This document shows positions 44,952 through 55,729 of a stretch of DNA of 64,000 nt, in pieces; the stretch's first letter is position 1; every line of letters begins with the position of its first letter. This DNA is from Benincasa hispida (lineage: Eukaryota > Streptophyta > Magnoliopsida > Cucurbitales > Cucurbitaceae). A model generated the notes under the pieces. It saw nothing but the letters and a program-made list of their open reading frames with translations. It searched no databases and was not told where the DNA came from. The translations under genes were made by a program, and so were the position numbers. The DNA is taken from assembly GCF_009727055.1 (NCBI RefSeq), contig NC_052351.1, positions 55,093,451-55,157,450 of the forward strand, written 5' to 3'.

Positions 44952-47900
44952 AGTGCAATTGTCGGTCTTTAATGGAGCGACAGGTAGTTAATGAATATCG
45001 GTTAATTTAATTAAAGAGTTCAATTAATTAATCTAATATCATTGAAGCTTCTAATTTGCAGGTCCATAAGGTCTCCCTGTTAGCTCGCTAAGGAAAGTAA
45101 TGAGTTCAAATTACTTAACAGAATTTTATATTAATATGATTAATATATAGTGTATTTTGATACATTATAGAATATGGTTAATTATAGATATGATCTATAA
45201 TCCGAATTACACAAAGAGGTGTAATTGAATGAGATTCGAATATTAAATTTATATGAATTGGATTCATATAGAATTACAGTATTAGAGAGATGTATTTGAA
45301 TGAGATTCAAATATTAGAATTATATGAATTAGATTCATAAAGAAATGTATGCATATAAATATGAGATATTTATATGTTAATTAATTAATCTTATGTAATG
45401 ATTTATTATATAGTTGTTTAATTTGTATGTTAATTGATTAATTAATTAACAAATGATGGAGAACAGAGGCTAGTATAAATATGTGATATTTAATTAATTG
45501 TATATTAAATATGATCCACCATATGGTCATTTAGTTTACATTTTAATTGATTAATTAATAGTTAATTAATCAATTAAATGATGAAAATGGAAAGAAACAT
45601 AGAGAAGGGATTATCCTCTCCTATAAATACATCATTATAACCCATTTAGGGTAAGGGTTTTTCATTTGGTGAAAAGAAAACCTAACCTCCACTCTCAAAT
45701 TCTCTCCATTCTCTTAATTACATTCCTCTATCTTTAATTCCCTTTTCCAATGTGTTAGAATCCACACATCTAACTCCTTGAAGCCCTAGAGCATTGATGA
45801 CATGTCATCTTCGGCTTTTTATTTAGAATTATGAAGGTTATTAGGCAGAATATACGAAAATTATGATAGGAATTTACGAGAAAATAAGCTTGCGTCGATC
45901 AGCATGTCGAATCTCAGCCAACCCGTTATTTTGCGTTAATTATGCGTTCAATGTTCTATTTTTGTAGCTAATGTAGGAAATGAACGCAAATGCGGAAACT
46001 GGACCACCGCATAGACGACCGCATGCGGTCATTAAATGATTGCAGCTACGCAACAACACAACTAATAGGATCAACGCAAGGTAGGTGGAATGAACGCATC
46101 AACGCATCTACCTTAAGAAAAAATCCAAAGCTGATGCTAACATTTCACCTACCACGCCGTTAATGCCAGAGGTTCAGAAAAGGACTAACGCGCCGAACAT
46201 CAGACTCAGAGCAATCCAATTAATGCTATCGGAGACCCAAGCTCTATAAATAAAAGTCGATGAGCTGAAATTCAGATCATCCAAGGTTTTCCCCTGAGGT
46301 TCACCTAGGGCGGATCCTTGCGATCCAGACAAACGCGTGAGAAGATGGCTGAGAGTTCTTCACCGCCTTCATCCATTCCGAGTGACGACCGGAGCCTTTA
46401 ACCAGAGTTAGAGCTCGAGAGAGTCAGCTCTTCCACCCATCCATGGCACCACCGGCAGCCTTGACACACATCCATTGGGAGCAAATCTTTGCTTCCAGTT
46501 GGCCATTTCCTTTTCCTTTTTTTCTTATATTGTATTGTATGACATCTTGTGATTAAGGAATTAATACAATGTGTTTTCACTACATTTCTCTGTTTCCTTC
46601 GACTCCATCCCCATCTTCTCTGCTTAGCATCTTTACTTCCATTGCAACACTTAGTGGGATTGCTTGGGTATTGCATACTTAGTCATGTGGATGAGGGATA
46701 TAAAGCATGTAGCAACCCACTGAGAGGTGTGCATTGCGTGAGTGTATGAGTAATCTTATTTGCTTAGTGTGAAGCTGCTGCAATGCCTGTCTATAGGCTA
46801 AGGCATTGCTTGTCTATGAGTAAAGTCAGCAACAATCAACTACCCGAGAGGGTAAGTGGTTAGATGCATTAAGCAATGTATGCATTGTTCACTAGGGATA
46901 GTAACAATCTTGCGTCAACCAAGTTCATGCAATTGTCTTGTAGTATGTATGCTTTATTCGTCCATTAGGGATACTCGAGAGGGTATTCTAAGGGCAGGAT
47001 CTAGGCTTGGGAAGGTCAGGTCAGAATCTAGGCTCAGGAGAGTCAGATTAGAACACATAATACAAGAGATAGGAGCTTAGGAATAAGCACTGTTTGCTAT
47101 TACCCATCGCATGCATCCTAGAGATTGGATACGATTGTGTGCAGTCACCGCAGAGTTGTGTGCATTCTGCATCATCACATAGGAAAAGAGTAGAGACTTA
47201 AGAATAAACTCTATGGACACTTTTGCATTCAACACATGTGTCCTAGATTTAGGAGCACCGCATTTGCATTGGAAAATGATTTGTCGTGCATGGGTGTAAC
47301 ATGATCGCATTGGCTTGCGTTGACTAGGGTTGCCCTTGCGGTCACTCTTAAGGGTTGTAATGAAATCATCTCCATATTTTATCTATTTTCCCACACATTT
47401 ATTTCATGTCAAGGTTTGTCATATCTCTACCTTTCATGCATATTCTCATTGCATTGTCTATTAGATAGGAGTAGGAGTAGGATTAACGTAGCAACATCCC
47501 TTCCATTCTTTTATTCAAACCACCACATGCACATTACTGCATACATATAGCTACAAGTCCCTGTGTTCGACCTCGGATTACCCGAGAAACTTGCATTCGC
47601 GTTATACTTGGTGTGAGCACAAGAAAACTTGTGGCAAGATGCATGGTCATCGCATACATTCATTAATGCATTATCAGTCCAATGCATGACCATCAACGCA
47701 TGACTGTCAACGTATATCTTAGGAACATGCATTGCATACCGCGTCCAAGGGATTTTAGTTGTTAAATAAATTGACTTCTAATTTCCCACCATCAAGCATA
47801 ACGAGGAAGCTCTTACGAAGGTGTCTTTGTTCGTTGAGAGATTCAAGTTTGGTTGGTGGCTAAGGAGAGGAAAACGTGAAGAAAGGGAATCTTCAAGGGT

Positions 47901-48069
47901 GAGTTTTCTTCTACCCTTTATTCTCTTCTTCTTCATTAGGAGCATTCGTAGGCTTATTTGATTGTTTATCCTATTTTCTAAGTTTTTGTTCATTGTTTTT
48001 ATGTTGTATAAAATCGTTTCTCAAAATGCAAGGTGATCACACGCTTCTGTGGAAATTTGATTCCCTTCA
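44952..48069 (+). repeat. 3' LTR of the copia element, truncated and split
   Basis: LTR parts are 44952-45789 (homologous to about 37395-38160) and 47800-48069 (homologous to about 38180-38443). It ends TTGATTCCCTTCA at 48069. The interruption is the solo LTR 45795-47794. Confidence 0.85.
45795..47794 (+). mobile_element. Solo LTR, Athila type, target duplication AGCAT
   Basis: Begins TGATGACATGTCATC, ends CCCACCATCA, 2000 bp, flanked by AGCAT at 45790-45794 and 47795-47799. TATA-like CTATAAATA at 46244. U5 block GTTCGA (47565) is followed by hairpin CTCGG/CCGAG (47572-47586). The copia LTR resumes just outside both duplications. Confidence 0.92.
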
Positions 48070-48116
48070 TTTCCCTAGGGCGATTCCACTTTTCAAAGAT
48101 GAATCCTATATCTCCA
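48070..48116. other. Short flank between copia element and next LTR
   Basis: Starts with TTTCC, the right target duplication. Nothing else recognised. Confidence 0.4.
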
Positions 48117-48509
48117 TGTTGGGGTTGATGCCCTAAATCTTGTGATGTTGTAGTTTGTAATTGTATTTGTAAAAACGTTTTATTTATCTAATAAAATAAG
48201 AGGTATTTTATTCGAAATTAGTTTCATGAACCCAAAAACTAATAAACTAAGATCCAAGGTTATCTAATGTCACTTAAACATGTATATGGAGACATACAAG
48301 TAGATTATGTTTAAGTGATAACCTGAATAGTTCATGGTATATGGATAAGGCTGGATACCTTGTCCTAGTGACAATATGAATATGGCCTGCTTTGTAGTTA
48401 TTGTAATTGTTGTAAAGTACTAAAAATGATATAATCCTGATCATTCATGTAGAGACATGTGAGCAGGGGTATCCTATACAAAGAGTTTTATGAGACTAGA
48501 CCACGAAAT
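48117..48509 (+). repeat. Copia-type LTR fragment C3
   Basis: Begins TGTTGGGGTTGATGCC and follows the copia LTR family for 393 bases until a second LTR start interrupts it at 48510. Confidence 0.75.
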
Positions 48510-48700
48510 TGTTGGGATTGATGTCTTAATTCTCCTAGAGTCTCGTTGTTTTGTAAAGATACACATTGTCCGATGAATAAAATAAGTGTTATTTAATTAT
48601 GGCATTTACTCATATCCAATAAACAAAGCTCCTTGGTTATCTTATGTGAAATTAAGCATGTATATGTGATATACAAGTGGATCATGCCTTAAATGATAAC

Positions 48701-50032
48701 TAATAGCTGGTAGAAATACAAGTTATTATATCCTTTTATTTAGAATTATGAGGGCTGACAAGCAGAATATGTGGTGATAATACTAAGAATTCATGTGAAA
48801 AATGAGCTTGCGTCGATCAGCATTGAAAATCTCGGCTAACCCAATATTATGCGTTATTCTGCATCAAAATGTCTATTTTTGTAGCTATCGAAGGAATCGA
48901 TCGCATGCAGTGAATCCCAGACCATCGCAAGGGTGATCGACATACATTCATCGCATGGATGTTGCGGCTATTAATTGCATGCATTCATCGCATGAAGGTT
49001 GCGGCTACAAAGTAATGACCATAAAAGAAGGGTGATCGCAAGATTGGTGGAATGCAGTGGTACTTCGGAAACCAAGCATGAACGCATACCTTGGGAGTAT
49101 CAAAAAGATGATGTTGACATTTCACCTACCACACTATTAGTGGCAGAGATTTAGAGCAAGACCATCTCGCCATTAGTGGCAGAGACTCAGAGTGGGACCA
49201 TCAATGCTGTCGGCGATTGAACGATATAAATAGAGCCTTAGAGCCCAAATTCAAGGCATTCGAGCTTCTGCCTGAAGGCAGATCCTTGTGATCATAGATG
49301 AGAATGTGAGAAGACATTCTTTGAGAGTTCTTCATTCCTTCAACCCATTCCGAGTGACGATCGGAGCTTTTCCAGAGATAGATCTCGAGAGAGATTACTC
49401 CACCGCCCATCCATGGCACTACTGGCAGCCTTGACATACATCTGATAGAAGCAAGAGATTGCCTAAATCTAGCCCTCCACCTCTCTTCTTATCTCTGTAT
49501 TGTATTACATTTTAGCTTAAGACATTAATACAGTTTGTAATTAATGCATCTCATTTCCTTCGACTCCATCTTCATCATCTCTTACTTTCATTGCAACGAA
49601 CTAAGTAAGATTTCAAGAATATCGCATACTCAATCATGCGACATAGACATATGAAGCATGTAACAAACTATCGAGAAGTGTGTGTTGCGCGAGTATAGTG
49701 AGTAAATCCTCTTTGATAAGTTGAGGCTGTAGAAATGCTTGTCTATGAGCTGATCAGCGACGACTAACTGCCCGAGAGGGTAAGTAGTGGAACTCACTAA
49801 GCAAAGTAAGCAGTGCTCCTAGAGATAGGAATAATCTTATGTTCAACTCAACCATGCTTTATGTGATCATCTTGTCTTATGAGTGCATCATTCATCAGTT
49901 GGACCTACTTGGGAGAGTAGTCTAAAGTCAGAATCTAGGCTTGGGAGAGTCAGATTAGATCGCATAAGCAAGAGTAGAAACTTAGGAATATTTTCTATCT
50001 GCTATTTACACATCGCATAAGCAAGAGTAGAA
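48701..50032 (+). repeat. LTR1 of the array, 3' end missing
   Basis: Starts TAATAGCTGGTAGAAATAC (the usual TG is now TA) with the GAAA-capped hairpin partly decayed. Related to the solo LTR at 45795 (shared TTTATTTAGAATTATGA). Around 50032 it is joined to the second LTR family. Confidence 0.8.
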
Positions 50033-51145
50033 ACGCCCAAACACATCAGTCCCCTATGCAGCACAGCACGCCCACCCTGCCTACTGCCCAATGCCCAGCT
50101 GCCTACCACGTTCCAAATAACCTCTAAGGAGGCTAATTTTGGAATTTTGGCTAAAATTTGAGTAGGGTAAGCTGGTATTTTCAATATATAATGGTATTTT
50201 GGCTAGTTTGACATTATTTATTGATATAACAAGTATTAATTGAGGAATTTCCATTGATATGGAGGAATTCTCAGGAAAGTTTTCTCAAGATGATTTTAGT
50301 GGGAAAACTTGCTTACGGTGAGTGTTTTCTTAGTTTTATGCGTTAATATATGGATAAATGCATATGTAAGTACAAAATACATGCTTATGATGTTATGTTG
50401 TTGCCATGATATTGTTTGTGAAATTTCTATGGAAACTGAGATTATACCCAGACTACATAAGTTAGCATGCTTAATAAAAGGTGCTTGGTGGGAAAATATA
50501 GTCGGCCTCGGTCGGTGGGAAATAATAGTCGGTGACGACCGGGGGGAAATATAGTCAAGTTACCTAAGCATGACTAGCGGGAAAAGAATGTCGATGTGCA
50601 CATTGGCGGGAAAAGAGGGTTATAAGAAAGTTTCCATAAAAAGTTGTTAAGATTAATAACGTGTCCATGATATGAGCATGCCACGTATAGCATGGAACTG
50701 GAGGATGATGATTGAATGAATATACATATGATCATGCATAAATTATACTGGAATTGTGATTATGTGATTGATTTCCCAAAAATATGTTTTGCAAAGTGAT
50801 TATTATTTTAAAAGCACCACTCACTGGGCTTAGTAGCTCACACTCTTCAAAATGTTTTCTTATATCTCCCCCCCCAGGTAGCAAAGCGGGGCGTTCAGGA
50901 AGGAGTCTACTAACCACCAACACACCAGGACTTGGTAAATTTCCAGGGCACGGCTCGGGTTATGTAATAAAGAATATAGGAAATTGAACTATGTGTATGA
51001 AAGTTAGATAGAGTGTTGTAAAAATGTTGAAGTCTTTAATAGATAAGGGGGGAAATGTTAATTTAAATGTTGTCTTGGAATACTACTAGTGTACCCCCAC
51101 GTTCCCTTTCAGGTCTTGGGGGCTAAGGATAGGGAGGGGGTGTGA
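50033..51145 (+). repeat. Second LTR family (copy 2), 5' truncated
   Basis: Matches 20777 to about 21875. Ends cleanly GGGTGTGACA at 51145 within the host RT frame. E2F-like GCGGGAAA at 50577-50584 and 50606-50613. Confidence 0.7.
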
Positions 51146-51660
51146 CAAGTAGTCCTCAATGCAAACAACGAGTTAATCCCTATGAGAACCGTCACTGACT
51201 GGCGGATTTGTATGGACTATCGGAAGCTTAATGCTGCGACAAAGAAGGATCATTTCCCTTTACCTTTCATTGGTCAAATGCTCGACCGACTAGCACGGAA
51301 TGACTATTTCTATTTTCTTGATGGGTATGAAGGCTATAACCAGATTATGATTGCACCAGAGTATCAAGAAAAGACCACATTCACCTGTCCACACAAAACG
51401 TTCGCTTTTTGCCGCATGCCTTTTGGACTATGTAATGCACCGAGCACGTTTCAAAGGTGTATGATGGAAATCTTCTCCGAGTATCTTGAAGAATCAGTGG
51501 AAATCTTTATGGAAGATTTCTCAGTCTATGGGCAAACGTATGGAGTCGGTCTGGAAAACTTGGAAAGGATACTAAAAAGATGCGAAGAGACTAATCTGGT
51601 GCTGAATTGCATTTCATGGTTAAAGAAGGAATTATGCTCGGGCACAAGGTTTCAAAGGAT
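51146..51660 (+). pseudogene. pol: Athila reverse transcriptase of the array
   Basis: Open from 51147: VVLNANNELIPMRTVTDW, ICMDYRKLNAATKKDHFPLP, FCRMPFGLCNAPSTFQRC and the active site EIFMEDFSVYG, where the first Asp of F-M-D-D is Glu. A frameshift near 51607 moves into the next frame. The N-terminal part of RT, plus protease and gag, is missing because the second-family LTR abuts directly at 51145. Confidence 0.9.
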
Positions 51661-52400
51661 GGGCTAGAGGTGAATAAAGCAAAAATTGAGGCCATAGAAA
51701 AACTTCCACCTCCAGCAAATGTGAAAGCTTTATGGAGTTTCTTAGGACATGCGGGGTTCTACAGACGATTTGTGAAAGACTTCTCCAAAATAGCTCGACC
51801 GTTGAATGCGCTGCTGGAAGCTGACAGTACTTTTGACTTTGATCCACACTGCCTCAACTCATTCAAAGCACTGAAAGACACATTGACTACAGCGCCTATT
51901 TTGATAGCACCTGATTGGACAAAACAATTCGAGCTGATGTGCGATGCCAGCGGATATGCGATGGGGGTAGTTTTAGCACAGAAGGAAAAGACAATGTTAC
52001 ACCCCATCGCATATGCAAGCAGAATATTGAACTCCACGCAGGCAAATTACACCACCACAGAGAAGGAGATTCTAGCGGTAATCTTTTCGATTGAAAAATT
52101 CAGACCTTACTTGTTGGGATCCAAAGTTATAGTCCTGACCACTCGGCAATAAGATATTTACTGACCAAAAAAGATGCGAAGCCGAGGCTAATCCGATGGG
52201 TTCTCCTACTCCAAGAATTCAATATGAAGATAATCGACCGCAAGAGAATAGAGAACCAGGTTGCTGACCATTTATCAAGGTTAGAGAATCTTGAAGTGGA
52301 TCGCATTCAGTCGGAGGTGAACGCATCCTTCCTAGACGAGCAGTTGTTTAAAATTGAAGAACTACCCTAGTTTGCAGATATTGTCAACTTCTTGGTCTAC
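51607..52400 (+). pseudogene. pol: RT connection and RNase H of the array
   Basis: Frame 51607-52152 begins with FMVKEGIMLGHKVSKDGLEV and continues through FLGHAGFYRRFVKDFSKIAR, FELMCDASGYAMGVVLAQKE (RNase H, first catalytic Asp in C-D-A-S) and [20 protein letters not shown] (with the Glu). After a frameshift the sequence keeps [13 protein letters not shown] to about 52320. This is the best-preserved RNase H in the window. Confidence 0.9.
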
Positions 52401-52419
52401 GAACAATTTTCAGAGAATT

Positions 52420-53586
52420 ACACATCCCACCAAAAGAAGCGGCTCATTCATGAATGTAAATCCTACTAATGGGATGAGCCAAATCTTTACAAAAGGAGAA
52501 CAGACCAGATAGTGAGACTCTGTGTGCCAGAGACTGCTTTCCAGCACATACTTTTTCAATGTCATGACTCAGCCTATGGAGGACATTGGGAGACAACACA
52601 CAGTAGCAAAAGTTTTGCAAAACAGATATTACTGGCCAACTCTGTTTAAGGATGCACGAGACTATTCTATGAAATGCGATAAGTGCCAATGCACTGGAAA
52701 CATTTCAGAGAAAAATGTGAGCCAATGAACATCATATTGGAATTGGAACTTTTCGACGTCTGGGGCATTCTGTTGGTCGTCGATGTGTTTCCAAGTGGAT
52801 TGAAGCGGTTTCATGCGTCGCAAACGATGCGACAATAGTCTCAAAATTCTTACAGAGAAACATCTTCACTCGTTTTGGCACCCCACGTGTCATAATAAGT
52901 GAAGAAGGAACCCACTTTGTCAATCGTATCATTAACAAACTGCTGATCAAATACAATGTCCATCATAAGATTGCCACCGCATATCACCCCCAGACAAATG
53001 GACAAGTCGAGGTTTCTAATAAAGAAATCAAGTTGATTTTAGAAAAGGTGGTGAATCCCTCACGGAAGGACTGGGTCATGAAGCTTGACGATGCCTTGTG
53101 GGCATATAGGACTACCTATAAAAACCGATAGCATGTCACCGTATGCGTTGGTGTTTGGAAAGGCTTATCATCTGCCATTGGAATTAGAGCATTAGGCACT
53201 GTGGGCAGTGAAGAAGCTTAACTTTGATCTGAAGGCTGTAGAGGAGGAGAGAAAACTTCAGTTACTAGAGTTGGACGAATGGAGACTACAGGCGTATGAA
53301 AATGCCAAAATCTACAAAGAACATACGAAGCTTTGGCATGACAAGCGACTGTGTTAAAAGAATCTCCAGGTAGGTCAGAAAGACTTACTGTTCAATTCTA
53401 GGGGAAATTGAAATCGCGCTGGTACGGACCATTCATAATTAAAGAAGTATTCCTGCACGGAGCGGTAGAATTGACAAACGAAGATGGGACCAGAGCATTT
53501 AAGGTAAATGGACAAAGGGTCAAGATGTATCATGGAGGAGATTTCCAACGCGAGAAAACCTCCATGGACCTGAGGAATCAAGAATG
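52420..53586 (+). pseudogene. pol: Athila integrase of the array, disabled
   Basis: Order of pieces in changing frames: zinc-binding region near 52500-52700 (HDSAYGGHW, KCDKCQCTGNIS), core near 52740-53100 ([18 protein letters not shown], where the usual S-D-x-G-S-H-F has Glu for Asp, then [19 protein letters not shown] with the catalytic Glu, then WAYRTTYK) and C-terminal part near 53412-53586 (SRWYGPFIIKEVF, KVNGQRVKMYHGG). No chromodomain. Many stops, so not active. Confidence 0.88.
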
Positions 53587-54937
53587 AAGAAGAAACGTGT
53601 AGTCCCTGCGCTGATAAGCGACACACATTAATCAGGGACGAAGTATATCCTTTTTATTAGTATCCTTTTGTTATTTTTCTTTCATGAATCTATCTTAATT
53701 TTTGCATGATTACTACTCTCTAGAATTGCCAACTCTTTCTTTCATACTTTTTATCCTCTTGATATTTATCACTAATCGTAATAAACGATTGTGATGGAGC
53801 AATGCGATAACCCCAAACACGCGACCGATTCGATTAGCCCATCGCAATCAAGGAATCAACCCACCGCAATCAAGGATGCGATAAAAAATGATGCGGGCGA
53901 CAAAGCAAATTTGGGGGTTGTGTCTTTTCTTGCTTCATCTTATTTCAATTTTGCACTTCTCTCATTTCAATTTAATATTGCTAAATTCTACTAATGCATC
54001 CTCTTTAGTTTGACTCAATCTTGAATTTTTTATTGCTTTATTTAGTCGTTGCATTCACCCCATACTAATTATGACTTCAATGATGAACTTCATGCCTTTA
54101 TTTCTTGTCACATGTACTAGAGTCAGATTAATTTCAGGACAATCAATTCATGAAACATTTCTAAAATTTAGCGGTCTACCAGTTTTCCTTCAAAACTATT
54201 TTTATGAAATTTCCTAAGTTCATCGCATGAGTTATTTCATCTCTCAGCAATGAGGACATTGCTGTGTGTAAATTTGGGGGTGATGCTAGTAATGTTATTT
54301 TCAGCCTTGTTACTTTTAGAAATTCGATTCAAAATATATATATAGATATAGATATATAAATAAAAGTTTTATATGACGTTGAGATTGGATCCTACTCATA
54401 GTTGGATGTCCGCATGACAACCGTGGGGGCAAGCCAAAACGAAGGTGGGAATCTTGATCAACGCATAAACCAAGTGATTGCAACTCCGCTGCCAAATAAA
54501 GAGATGGGCATGAGTTTTGACTGAGAAATAGTGCCTTGCTCATAGTTGGATGCCCGCATGACACCCGTGGGGGCAAGCCAAAACGAAGGTTGGGCACTTG
54601 GATCAGCGCAATATCACAAAACGAATATATGAATCGCGCAAGGATCAAAATCACGTGAACACCCCGGTTGGATAAAGTTTGAAATAAATCATGCGATGTC
54701 CTGGAAACAAGTAAAGTTTTTTTTAAGGTTAAAATTATAGTCCCTAAAGATTAATTTTAAGGTAAAACTTACGGTCCCTAAAGATTAAAAATATTTTAGG
54801 AAGAGATCAGGATAGAAATTAAGAAGGCATTGGTTCATGAAATTTGAATAAGGCACCTTGAGAAGTCTAGGTAGGGTAAAGGCGGTTGACTTTTTAAAGA
54901 AAATCTTTAGTTTATACTTGAGGACAAGCATTGTTTT
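53587..54937 (+). other. 3' UTR with triplicate PPT-like tracts and twin motifs
   Basis: Non-coding. AAATTTGGGGGT at 53907, AAATTTGGGGGTG at 54270, twin 45-nt motifs at 54401-54445 and 54545-54589, then the terminal PPT. The same order occurs, mirrored, at 17683-16710. Confidence 0.75.
54401..54589 (+). repeat. Twin 45-nt conserved motifs
   Basis: Two copies (54401-54445, 54545-54589) differing at two positions, start-to-start 144 bases. Each begins GTTGGATG and ends AAGCCAAAACGAAGG. The antisense strand is open (112 codons, 54654-54316) and reads FGLPPRVSCGHPTMS and FGLPPRLSCGHPTMS. Confidence 0.8.
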
Positions 54938-54950
54938 AAATTTGGGGGTG
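54938..54950 (+). other. Polypurine tract before LTR2
   Basis: AAATTTGGGGGTG, adjoining TGATAATTGG, preceded by TTGAGGACAAGCATTG. Confidence 0.85.
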
Positions 54951-55612
54951 TGATAATTGGTAGAAATACAAGTTATTACAGCTCAAATAAGTAAAATAAT
55001 GAGAGAATGCGATGGTAAAATAGGCAGAATCATGTCCAAAAGCGCTAAACTAAAAGGAAATGCGATCGCGAGTGCCCATCGTATAAAAGCAGTTAATTTA
55101 CCTATTTTGTGCAGGTACAATGTGATGGCACATATGAAATTGTGATCCGAAGGTACAATGCGACAGTGCCTTGAAGTTATGATCGCAAGTCATGCGATCG
55201 TGAGAAGTTTTCTTGAAAAAGTGATCGCATAAAGACCTCGCATCAAGGCGACAACATAATAAATCATGATGGGACGTAAAGCTGATAACGGTCAATTCTG
55301 AATTTAGTTGACAAGCTGTTAAAAGCCACACTATAGCAAGTACATTGAACTTTCGGTGACTTTTAAACGGCGCAACAAAGTAGGGAAATTAATGTTGCCC
55401 ATCATTGCAATCATTTGTAAGAAAAGCTACTTCACCTTGAAATCTATAAATACCGAAGGCCACCAAAGAGAAAGGGGGTTAGTTAATCCATTCCCGCACA
55501 TACTTATACATATACATAGAGGACGGAGAGAGAAAGGAGACGAGGAAAAGCCAAGAGAAATTGCTCCCGGACAGATCGAGATGTGCAGATAATAATACTC
55601 GCCCGCATTACA
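54951..55612 (+). repeat. LTR2, shared by two internal regions
   Basis: Starts TGATAATTGG, ends CGCATTACA, 662 bp. GAAA-capped hairpin at 54953-54976. TATA-like CTATAAATA at 55444. It is much shorter after the TATA box than the other LTRs and lacks their U5 hairpin block. Confidence 0.85.
55444..55452 (+). promoter_or_regulatory. TATA-like element of LTR2
   Basis: CTATAAATA followed by CCGAAGGCCACC, as in the sister LTRs at 27391 (minus) and 16048 (minus). Confidence 0.55.
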
Positions 55613-55618
55613 AGTTTA

Positions 55619-55637
55619 TGGCGCCGTTGCCGGAGAT
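55619..55637 (+). other. Primer-binding site complementary to tRNA-Asp
   Basis: TGGCGCCGTTGCCGGAGAT, six bases (AGTTTA) after the LTR end. It is the cleanest PBS here and differs from the plant tRNA-Asp complement at one position. Confidence 0.92.
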
Positions 55638-55729
55638 TGGTAATGGTTATTGTTGAGTACGTTTATGATATTTTGCAAGACAGATCTCTTTGTACTGACT
55701 GTTTATCGTGGAGAGCAGTCTAACAATTT

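Larger units (their letters stand above)
36500..48069 (+). mobile_element. Ty1/copia retrotransposon with internal deletion and nested insertions
   Basis: 5' LTR 36500-38443, degenerate methionine-type PBS, long leader, gag (42489), protease (43300), integrase (43700-44769), first part of RT, then an abrupt join into the 3' LTR (44952-48069, itself split by a solo LTR). Target duplications are TTTCA (36495-36499) and TTTCC (48070-48074), one mismatch. A Harbinger-like element sits in the leader. RT, RNase H and the first half of the 3' LTR are gone. Confidence 0.88.

Noticed and set aside
47077..47310. Small minus-strand frame similar to others at 18761-19090
   Set aside because: The similarity is due to both lying in homologous LTRs; no coding signal.
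53791..53994. Short plus-strand frame after integrase
   Set aside because: Lies in the 3' UTR over a PPT-like tract, with no counterpart in the sister element.
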